From Arcobacter lacus (GTDB lineage Bacteria; Campylobacterota; Campylobacteria; Campylobacterales; Arcobacteraceae): 64,000 nt of DNA. Of the stretch, positions 57,537-64,000 are shown in pieces. The notes beneath the pieces are model-generated. The model did no database searches, was not told where the DNA came from, and saw only the letters and a list, made by a program, of their open reading frames with translations. Made by a program: the position numbers and the translations under genes. Numbering within the stretch: position 1 is the first letter of the stretch; each line of letters begins with the position of its first letter. The stretch lies in assembly GCF_003063295.1 (NCBI RefSeq), contig NZ_MUXF01000019.1:243919-307918 (forward strand). Direction: 5' to 3'.

Positions 57537-58613
57537 TTGAATACTTTTGGACATAGATTTAGATTTACTACTTTTGGTGAATCTCATGGAAAAGCTCTTG
57601 GTTGTATAGTTGATGGAGTTCCTGCTGGTATAAAAATTGATGAAGAGTTCATCCAAAGTGAAATGGATAGAAGAAAACCTGGGCAAAATAAATTTGCAAC
57701 TCAAAGAAAAGAAGGTGATGTTGTAGAAATTTTAAGTGGAGTTTTTGAAGGAATCACTACTGGAACTTCTATTTCAATGATAATTTTTAATGAAAATCAA
57801 AAATCTGGTGATTATTCAAATATAAAAGATTTATTCCGTCCTGGTCATGCTGATTTTACATATTTTAATAAATATGGAATAAGAGATTATAGAGGTGGAG
57901 GAAGAAGTAGTGCTAGAGAAACTGCTGCAAGAGTTGCTGCTGGTGCAATAGCAAAACTACTTTTAAAAGAACTAAATATCGACATTAGAAGTGGTATTTG
58001 TGAAATAAATGGAATAAAAGCCTCAAACTTTGATTTTGAAAATGTAAAAGATTCTGAAATTTATGCTTTAGATAAAAACGTAGAAGAAGAGCAAAAAAAT
58101 GCTATTTTAGAGGCTAGAAACTCTCACAATAGTGTTGGTGGAGTTGCTCTTGTAAATGTAAAAAATTGCCCTATTGGATTAGGTGAACCATTATATTTTA
58201 AACTAGATTCTCAAATAGCAAATGCAATGATGAGTATAAATGCAGTAAAAGCTGTTGAAATTGGTGATGGAATATTAGCTTCAAAAGTAAAAGGCTATGA
58301 TAATAATGACCAAATAAGAAAAACTGGATTTAAAACAAATCATAGTGGTGGAATACTTGGTGGAATATCAAATGGTGATGAAATAAATGTAAAAGTTTAT
58401 TTTAAAGCAACTCCATCTATTTTTATTGAACAAGAAACTATCGATATTTATAACAACGAAGTTAATTGTAATCTAAAAGGAAGACATGATCCTTGTGTAG
58501 CAGTACGAGGAAGTGTTGTTGCTGAATCTATGATGGCATTGGTTCTTGCTGATATGGTATTACTAAATCTATCTTCAAAAATGGAGAATATCAAAAAAGT
58601 CTATGAAAAATAG
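57537..58613 (+). CDS. aroC: Chorismate synthase
   Basis: 358 residues. [31 protein letters not shown], and [19 protein letters not shown] (FMN/EPSP binding) are the family signatures. It makes chorismate for aromatic amino acids. TTG start with GGAG seven bases upstream inside the end of rnc. Its end overlaps the peptidase gene by 11 bases. Confidence 0.95.
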   Translation: MNTFGHRFRFTTFGESHGKALGCIVDGVPAGIKIDEEFIQSEMDRRKPGQNKFATQRKEGDVVEILSGVFEGITTGTSISMIIFNENQKSGDYSNIKDLFRPGHADFTYFNKYGIRDYRGGGRSSARETAARVAAGAIAKLLLKELNIDIRSGICEINGIKASNFDFENVKDSEIYALDKNVEEEQKNAILEARNSHNSVGGVALVNVKNCPIGLGEPLYFKLDSQIANAMMSINAVKAVEIGDGILASKVKGYDNNDQIRKTGFKTNHSGGILGGISNGDEINVKVYFKATPSIFIEQETIDIYNNEVNCNLKGRHDPCVAVRGSVVAESMMALVLADMVLLNLSSKMENIKKVYEK

Positions 58614-59355
58614 ACTTTTTTTTCTCATTTTCTTATCAATAAATCTATTTGCAGATGAAAATCTAGCGCAAAAACTAATCAAAGCATATCCTGATTTTTT
58701 AAAAGAGTATTCAAATAATCAAATCATTTGGAATGATGATACTAAAATGATTTTTGATGAAAAAAAAGAGTATAAATCTTACGAAGATAGACTAAATAAT
58801 GCCTCTTTAAAAGAACAATTAACAACAAAATACATAAAAGTAAAAGAAAATAAAAACTATATTCCAAACTTTAATGAAGATGCAGGAAGAGCAAGATTTG
58901 AACCATTTTTTCAAAAAATGTATGGAAAAACTCAAAAAGAAGTTGAAAAAAATCTAGTAAAAATAAAATGGTTACCAAAAAGTCAGAATAAGACTTTAGC
59001 TGTTACAAAAATAAATGATGTTGATAAAAAACTTGAAGCTATTTCAAATGAATTAGAAAATCTACCATTAGATTTAAAAAAATTTGTTTTAAATCCAAGT
59101 GGAGTTTATAACTATCGAAAAATTAGTCGTACAAATAGACTTAGTGTTCATAGTTTTGGTATTGCAATTGATATAAATTTGGACTTTTCAAACTATTGGC
59201 AATGGGATGAAAAAGATGGAAAAATAGAATATAAAAATAAAATACCATTAGAAATAGTCGAGATTTTTGAAAAATATGGATTTATTTGGGGTGGAAGATG
59301 GTACCACTTTGATACTATGCATTTTGAATATCGACCAGAACTTTTAGTAGATTAA
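58603..59355 (+). CDS. M15-family (VanY-like) D-Ala-D-Ala carboxypeptidase
   Basis: 250 residues with a signal peptide (about 1-17, NLFA). The zinc ligands of M15 enzymes are present: H183 and D190 in [12 protein letters not shown], and H240 in [10 protein letters not shown]. It should act on peptidoglycan stem peptides in the periplasm. A role in antibiotic resistance is not implied. It is translationally coupled to aroC by an 11-base overlap. Confidence 0.82.
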   Translation: MKNRLFFLIFLSINLFADENLAQKLIKAYPDFLKEYSNNQIIWNDDTKMIFDEKKEYKSYEDRLNNASLKEQLTTKYIKVKENKNYIPNFNEDAGRARFEPFFQKMYGKTQKEVEKNLVKIKWLPKSQNKTLAVTKINDVDKKLEAISNELENLPLDLKKFVLNPSGVYNYRKISRTNRLSVHSFGIAIDINLDFSNYWQWDEKDGKIEYKNKIPLEIVEIFEKYGFIWGGRWYHFDTMHFEYRPELLVD

Positions 59356-59392
59356 GCTTTGGTTTAAAAATTTTTGATTATAATTTCAACAT

Positions 59393-59425
59393 AAAGCAAC
59401 TCTTTGGTCAAGGGTTGCTTTTTTT
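59393..59425 (+). terminator. Terminator of the rnc-aroC-peptidase run
   Basis: AAAGCAACTCTT (59393-59404) and AAGGGTTGCTTT (59410-59421), one G-T pair, 5-base loop, followed by a T run to 59425. It lies in the gap before htpX, which ends convergently. Confidence 0.8.
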
Positions 59426-59429
59426 ATGC

Positions 59430-60281
59430 CTATTTTCTTAATTCGCTTTTTAACTCTTCAAGACGTGCAATTCTATCAGCAGTTGTAGGATGTGTTCTAA
59501 AAAGTGTTCCTAATGTTGATTTTAATCCTGAAAATGGATTTATTATAAACATATGAGCAGTTTGTTCTGTTGCATTATTTATTTGGTGTCCACTTCTAGC
59601 ATAATTTTCAAGTTTACCTAAAGCACTTTGTAAACCAGCTGGATTTCCTGTAAGCCTTGCTGCTCCTTCATCTGCCATATATTCCCTACTTCTACTAACT
59701 GTCATTTGAATAATTGAAGCAGCAATAGGAAGTAATATAGCCATAATTATCATAACTATCGGATTTGAATTTTGTCTATTATTTCCCATCATTCCACTAA
59801 ATTGCATCATATTCGCAATCATAGCAATAGCACCTGCAAAAACTGCTGCAATAGTTCCTATTAAAATATCATAATGTTTTATATGAGATAACTCATGAGC
59901 TATTACTCCTTCAAGTTCTTCTTCATTTAACATTTCATAAAGTCCCATCGTAACTGCAACGGCTGCGTGTTCATGATTTCTTCCTGTTGCAAAAGCATTT
60001 GGTGTATGATCAGGTATCAAATAAACTTTTGGCATAGGAAGATTTGCTTTTTGAGTTAATTTCTGAGTTATTCTATAAACTGGATGTTTAGCATCATCTA
60101 AAGGTATAGCATTATAGTGTTTTAAAACTTGCTGGTCTGAGTAATAATAAGCATAAAAGTTCATTCCACAGGCAATTAAAAATGCTATTAACATACCATT
60201 TGTTCCTCCAAAAGAGTAACCAACAAATACAAATATAACAGTTAAAAATGTAAGTAAAAATATAGTTTTAGTTTGTTCCAT
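59430..60281 (-). CDS. htpX: Membrane zinc metalloprotease HtpX
   Basis: 283 residues. Two N-terminal membrane helices (about 5-22, 28-46), the zinc motif H129-E-L-S-H133, two further helices (about 140-190) and the third ligand region [13 protein letters not shown]. HtpX degrades misfolded membrane proteins, together with FtsH. A single gene, with GGAG upstream of the ATG. Confidence 0.93.
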   Translation of the reverse strand: MEQTKTIFLLTFLTVIFVFVGYSFGGTNGMLIAFLIACGMNFYAYYYSDQQVLKHYNAIPLDDAKHPVYRITQKLTQKANLPMPKVYLIPDHTPNAFATGRNHEHAAVAVTMGLYEMLNEEELEGVIAHELSHIKHYDILIGTIAAVFAGAIAMIANMMQFSGMMGNNRQNSNPIVMIIMAILLPIAASIIQMTVSRSREYMADEGAARLTGNPAGLQSALGKLENYARSGHQINNATEQTAHMFIINPFSGLKSTLGTLFRTHPTTADRIARLEELKSELRK

Positions 60282-60334
60282 AATCCTCTCCTAAAATTTT
60301 TTCTAATTTTAACAAATATTTGTTAATGAAAATT

Positions 60335-61021
60335 TTATCTATTTTTGTATTGATATAATATTCCATCATCAAAAGCAACCCATTTACTTGAAAGTAAATT
60401 TGCATTTTTTAAAACATTATTTGTCCAAGTATTACAAGTGTGAAATATGCTATAACTCCCAATTGCTTCATAAAAAGCATCATTTTGCCCATATTGAGCA
60501 GTCGTATTTATATAAATTGGTTTTTCATTTAACCATTGTAAACTTTTTTTTACTGATAAAATAATAGATTTATATTGATTTTCATCTATTTTCATAGAAT
60601 AAGTTAAGTCATCTTCTAAAATATCTTTATAATAAGTTATATGCAAAGCTGCATTTCCAAGTCCAGTTCCTGCAATAAGTGCTGTTGATACTTTTAGTTC
60701 ACTCCAAGTTGGAGTATCTAAATAAAAACCTTTATCTCCCCAACCTATTCCAACATAAGAAAAATCAGTTGATTTACTCAAAGTATTTTCAAAAGGAAAA
60801 AGTTCAGACCAATTTATAATATCACTTTTTATAGGTAAAACTATATCTGTATGAACACCATTTGATTTTATAAAAATTTGATATTTTTTATCCAATGAAG
60901 AAACTTCAGCAACACTCCATCTTGATAAAAAATATTCACTTGATAAATAAATTATTATAAAAGAAAAAATAGATATTAGAATATAAATAGTAATCTTTAT
61001 AAAGCTTTTTAAAACTTTCAT
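60335..61021 (-). CDS. TIGR02117/DUF2459-family protein
   Basis: 228 residues with an N-terminal membrane anchor (about 9-30). The family signatures NGVHTDIVLP (near residue 54), GWGDKGFYLDTPTW and HTCNTWTNNVL (Cys and His that could be catalytic) are clear. The family's function is not known to me; it often occurs as a stand-alone periplasmic protein in marine and epsilon-type bacteria. A ribosome site AAGGAGA precedes the ATG. Confidence 0.78.
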   Translation of the reverse strand: MKVLKSFIKITIYILISIFSFIIIYLSSEYFLSRWSVAEVSSLDKKYQIFIKSNGVHTDIVLPIKSDIINWSELFPFENTLSKSTDFSYVGIGWGDKGFYLDTPTWSELKVSTALIAGTGLGNAALHITYYKDILEDDLTYSMKIDENQYKSIILSVKKSLQWLNEKPIYINTTAQYGQNDAFYEAIGSYSIFHTCNTWTNNVLKNANLLSSKWVAFDDGILYQYKNR

Positions 61022-61117
61022 ATATCTCCTTTAAGGCTTTATAGTCGCATTTTATACTTTATTTATACAAAAATAGCTAAAATCCAGCCATTATAAAATT
61101 ATTTTTTGAGAGTTATT

Positions 61118-61597
61118 ATGAAAAAACTTTATCTTGTACGACACACAACAAAAGATGATGAAAAATCAAACAATTACGATTATGACATAGAATTAAGTGA
61201 AGATGGAAAAGAAAAAGCAAAAATTATGGCTCAAAATTTTGCTAAAAAGAATCCAAATATAGATTTAATAGTTGCAAGTCCAGCGATAAGAACAAGACAA
61301 ACTGCTGAGATTTTTGCACAAGAGTTAAATTACAATAAAACTGTTATGTTAAATGAAGTCTTATATATGGCATTTTTAAATGAATTACTTGAAACTATCA
61401 CTTACACTTATGATACAGTTGATTCTATGTTATTAGTTGGACATAATCCATCTTTAACAGCTTTGGGTGTTACTCTTGTAGGATTTAAAGAAAAATTTGA
61501 AGAAGGTGCAATTATGGAAATAGAATTTGATTGTAATAGTTGGATTGATATTTCAAAAAATAATGCAAAATTAATAAGTTATGAAAAACCTTTATAA
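61118..61597 (+). CDS. sixA: SixA-type phosphohistidine phosphatase
   Basis: 159 residues from the ATG at 61118 with GAGAG upstream. The phosphatase RHT motif (LVRHTTKDDE, H9 region), ASPAIRTRQTAEIFA and VGHNPSLT give the histidine-phosphatase core without insertions, as in SixA. It removes phosphate from HPt domains such as the one in ArcB; the hybrid kinase at 1321-4800 also ends in an HPt domain. That link is only a possibility. Confidence 0.85.
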   Translation: MKKLYLVRHTTKDDEKSNNYDYDIELSEDGKEKAKIMAQNFAKKNPNIDLIVASPAIRTRQTAEIFAQELNYNKTVMLNEVLYMAFLNELLETITYTYDTVDSMLLVGHNPSLTALGVTLVGFKEKFEEGAIMEIEFDCNSWIDISKNNAKLISYEKPL

Positions 61598-61631
61598 AGA
61601 TAAAAACATAGTTTAATCTAAGTTTTTATCT
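61598..61631. terminator. Possible bidirectional terminator after sixA
   Basis: AGATAAAAAC (61598-61607) pairs with GTTTTTATCT (61622-61631) around a 14-base loop, between the convergent sixA and periplasmic-protein genes. Confidence 0.4.
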
Positions 61632-62026
61632 AAAAGTACTACTGAAGCTAAATTTGTAAGTTCCATCAGAGTTTTTTTATCCAATTTTGCATCACCAATA
61701 ATATATGAAAAAATCTCTGTAAAGTTACTTCTAGCCCAAGTTCTAAGTTCTGTTGCTGTCATAAATTTATTTGTTGATAAAACGGTACCCTTTGTATTTG
61801 TAACTGTTACTTTTGCACTATCACTATTTTCAAAATTACCTTTTATACCATCATTATTTTTTATCTGATAAGTTACTTTTGCTTGATAAATTTTACCTTT
61901 TACAACACTTCCATCATCTATTACTTTTCTTGGAAAACCTGTCTCTTTAAAAAAACCATCCCATTGATCTGCTAGAACATTTGAAAAACTAAATAATAAA
62001 AAAACTAAAATAAGATTCTTTTTCAT
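61613..62026 (-). CDS. Small periplasmic protein, unknown function
   Basis: 137 residues with a signal peptide (about 1-19, SNVLA before DQW). The mature part has alternating beta-like segments (KGKIYQAKVTYQIKNNDG, AKVTVTNTKGTVLSTNK) and no motif or Cys that I recognise. It lies one base after mnmE on the same strand, so it is probably co-transcribed with jag and mnmE. Confidence 0.7.
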   Translation of the reverse strand: MKKNLILVFLLFSFSNVLADQWDGFFKETGFPRKVIDDGSVVKGKIYQAKVTYQIKNNDGIKGNFENSDSAKVTVTNTKGTVLSTNKFMTATELRTWARSNFTEIFSYIIGDAKLDKKTLMELTNLASVVLLDKNLD

Positions 62027-62027
62027 T

Positions 62028-63368
62028 TTATTTACCTAAACAAAATTCACCAAACATAACATCTAACATTTCGTCGTTGTCATAAGGTCTTGTGATTGAT
62101 GAAATATCTTCTAAGGCTTGTGTTATAAAGTGTGCAAAAAACTCTAATTCACCACTTTTTAGTGGTTCTTTAGCTATATTTATATTATATAAAGTATCTT
62201 CAACTGAATTAACTTGTCTTTTTGAAACCAAAGTTATGTCATCACCAAAAGTATTTGAATCTAAAATAGTTTCAACCTCTTTTATAAGTGGATTTATATC
62301 TTCTTTTGTTGAAAGTTCTATAAAAGACTCCAGTACATTTTTATCAAATTGATTTTGTAAATCTGACTTATTTAAAACTACTATTACTTTTTTATTTGAA
62401 TTTTCTTTTATCAAATCTAATATTTTTTTATCTTCATCATCACAAATTTTACTATTATCAAACAAAGCTATTACGATATCAGCTTCATTTATAGCTTGGA
62501 TTGATTTTTCTATTCCAATTTTTTCTATTACATCACTAGCATCTCGAATACCAGCTGTATCAACTATTTTTATAATATGTGTTCCTATACGAACACTCTC
62601 TTCAATAGTATCTCTAGTTGTTCCTGCAATATCACTTATAATTGCTCTATCAAAATTTAAAAGTTTATTTAAAAGTGAAGACTTACCAACGTTTGGTTTT
62701 CCAATAATTGCGACTTTAAAACCTTCTATCATTCCTTCTCGTCTTCGACTAGCTTCCAAAGTATTTGATAACTTTAAAGTAATTTTTTGTATTTTATTTT
62801 CAATTTGCTCATAAATATCAGTTGGCAAATCCTCTTCTGCATAATCAATAGAAACTTCAGTATAAGCTAACATAAAAAGTAAGTCTTCTCTTATTTCATT
62901 TACAAAATTTGTTAATTCACCTTTTAATTGCCGTGCTAAAAGTTTTACTGCATCTGCGCTTCTTGCTTCAATAATTTTTGATATAGCTTCTGCTTTTGTT
63001 AAATCTATTTTATTATTAAAAAAAGCTCGTTTTGAAAATTCTCCAGGATTTGCTAATCTTGCACTATATTTTAGAACTTCATCAACTATCATATTTGCAA
63101 TTGCAACTCCACCATGACATTGAAACTCGACTACATCTTCACCTGTAAAAGAAAATGGTGCTTTGAAATATATCACTAAAGCTTCATCAATAATCTCATT
63201 TTTTGAATCATAAATTGTTGATAAAGTTGCAAGTCTTGCTTGGAAGTTATTTTTTTTTGAGATTTTTGTAGCTATTTCAAGAGCTTTTGCTCCTGAAACT
63301 CTAACTATTGAAATTGAGCCAATTCCATTTGCTGTTGCAATAGCAACAATAGTATCATTTTCAAACAA
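62028..63368 (-). CDS. mnmE: tRNA modification GTPase MnmE
   Basis: 446 residues. N-terminal folate-binding domain (1-118), helical domain with the inserted G domain (G1 GKPNVGKSSLLN near residue 225, G3 DTAGIRDA, G4 NKSD) and the C-terminal FCLGK with the catalytic Cys. With GidA (MnmG) it makes cmnm5 uridine at tRNA wobble positions. It starts two bases after jag ends. Confidence 0.95.
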   Translation of the reverse strand: MFENDTIVAIATANGIGSISIVRVSGAKALEIATKISKKNNFQARLATLSTIYDSKNEIIDEALVIYFKAPFSFTGEDVVEFQCHGGVAIANMIVDEVLKYSARLANPGEFSKRAFFNNKIDLTKAEAISKIIEARSADAVKLLARQLKGELTNFVNEIREDLLFMLAYTEVSIDYAEEDLPTDIYEQIENKIQKITLKLSNTLEASRRREGMIEGFKVAIIGKPNVGKSSLLNKLLNFDRAIISDIAGTTRDTIEESVRIGTHIIKIVDTAGIRDASDVIEKIGIEKSIQAINEADIVIALFDNSKICDDEDKKILDLIKENSNKKVIVVLNKSDLQNQFDKNVLESFIELSTKEDINPLIKEVETILDSNTFGDDITLVSKRQVNSVEDTLYNINIAKEPLKSGELEFFAHFITQALEDISSITRPYDNDEMLDVMFGEFCLGK

Positions 63369-63370
63369 GA

Positions 63371-64000
63371 TTAAATTTCTCTTGCTCTGTACTCATTTAC
63401 AAGTACATATTTTTCACCTCTAATATTTGTTTTTACTGCAACATATTTATCAGGGAATTCATCTCTTAATCTTTTTAAAGCAATATGAACTAAAATTCCA
63501 TCAAGAGGTTTAGTTTTAAAACTTCCTTTTTCTCTTATTTGTTCTATTATTGGCTCTAAATAAGCATGAATTGCTTCTTCTTGATTTTTTAAAAATTCAG
63601 CAACTTCAAGTCTTAACATTAAACCATATTTTTCATTTATCCAGTTAAATAAAATATATGATAATGCTTTATATCTATATCCTTCTTTACCAATTAATAA
63701 AGCTGAATCTTCCCCTAAAAACTCTATATACAAAGTTTCATCATCATAAAAAGAGACATTAACTTGCCCAATTTTATAACAAGTAGATCCAAATAAAAGA
63801 TGTATTCCATCTTTTACTTCATTTAAAATTTCATCTCTTGTTTTTTTAATCACAAGTTTTGAAATTTCCATATTTGAATCTTCTTCATTATAAAAGTTAT
63901 CAAATATTTTTTCTTTTCCTTCTACTTTTGGAACTTTTGATAAATTATCTTTTTTCTCATTTTGTGTTGAACAACTTTTTTCTTCAACTCTAGCTGCATT
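63371..64000 (-). CDS. jag: Jag/KhpB RNA-binding protein (5' end beyond the window)
   Basis: The frame stays open from the stop at 63371 to the window edge, so the Met at 63871 is internal and the real gene is longer. The visible 210 residues hold an acidic linker, a KH-like domain (about 60-120 of the visible part; GEDSALLIGKEGYRYKALSYIL) and the R3H domain (HIALKRLRDEFPDKYVAVKT). The N-terminal Jag-N domain should lie to the right. KhpB binds mRNA and affects cell elongation and division. jag next to mnmE suggests yidC and rnpA beyond the edge. Confidence 0.88.
   Translation of the reverse strand, partial: NAARVEEKSCSTQNEKKDNLSKVPKVEGKEKIFDNFYNEEDSNMEISKLVIKKTRDEILNEVKDGIHLLFGSTCYKIGQVNVSFYDDETLYIEFLGEDSALLIGKEGYRYKALSYILFNWINEKYGLMLRLEVAEFLKNQEEAIHAYLEPIIEQIREKGSFKTKPLDGILVHIALKRLRDEFPDKYVAVKTNIRGEKYVLVNEYRAREI

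Noticed and set aside
63371-63871. Jag as a complete 166-residue protein starting at 63871
   Set aside because: The frame stays open to the window edge and the Jag family has an additional N-terminal domain, so this Met is internal and the gene is partial.

Overview
The window is a low-GC (roughly 27 percent by eye) bacterial chromosome segment. It looks like the Arcobacter/Aliarcobacter branch of the Campylobacterota. Three things point there: a ciaB homologue; the block birA-parA-parB-atpF'-atpF-atpH-atpA-atpG-atpD-atpC-tolQ-tolR-tolA-tolB-pal-cpoB-slyD-fabD-mtnN, preceded by rplU-rpmA-obgE-proB-fmt, which is the order I know from Campylobacter jejuni; and the AT-rich codon use. I saw no rRNA, tRNA, CRISPR array, insertion sequence or prophage.

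Left part (1-20 kb): the 3' end of katG; a response-regulator diguanylate cyclase paired with a large hybrid histidine kinase; ciaB; an ankyrin protein; a LetAB-type lipid-transport cluster with a seven-MCE LetB-like protein and a LetA-like protein split in two by one in-frame TAG; a truncated haemoglobin followed by a membrane GGDEF-EAL protein with a periplasmic CxxCH; then an outer-membrane protein, an EamA exporter, ybaK, a YceI-family protein with a Fur-box-like site, an AlkC-type repair protein, a shortened RhuM-like protein, a DJ-1/PfpI protein and a methyltransferase.

Middle (20-34 kb): a 275-base gap holding an inverted-repeat element with a run of eight G; a FecI/FecR/TonB-receptor iron-uptake module with palindromic Fur-like sites; a ureohydrolase; a leuA that lacks its regulatory domain and is preceded by a 20-codon leader ORF with Leu CTC codons; an AraC regulator and a YjaB-like acetyltransferase, with a separate 41-codon copy of the AraC gene's 5' end beside sodB; an MscS-type channel; ppaC; and an aspA / one-domain asparaginase / LUD-protein operon.

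Right part (34-64 kb): mainly housekeeping genes. These are the long minus-strand ATP synthase and Tol-Pal block, chromosome partitioning (parAB), biotin ligase, fmt, proB, obgE, ribosomal proteins L27 and L21, and dnaG; then a plus-strand run of a LapB-like protein, rnc, aroC and an M15 peptidase; then htpX, a TIGR02117 protein, sixA, mnmE and a jag/khpB gene that runs off the right edge. The jag-mnmE pair suggests yidC/rnpA/rpmH lie just outside.

The most unusual items are the inverted-repeat element at 20337-20460, the possible leucine leader peptide at 27108-27170, the single in-frame stop dividing the LetA-like protein, and the duplicated AraC fragment at 28550-28675. All functional statements are by reading; nothing was searched against a database.
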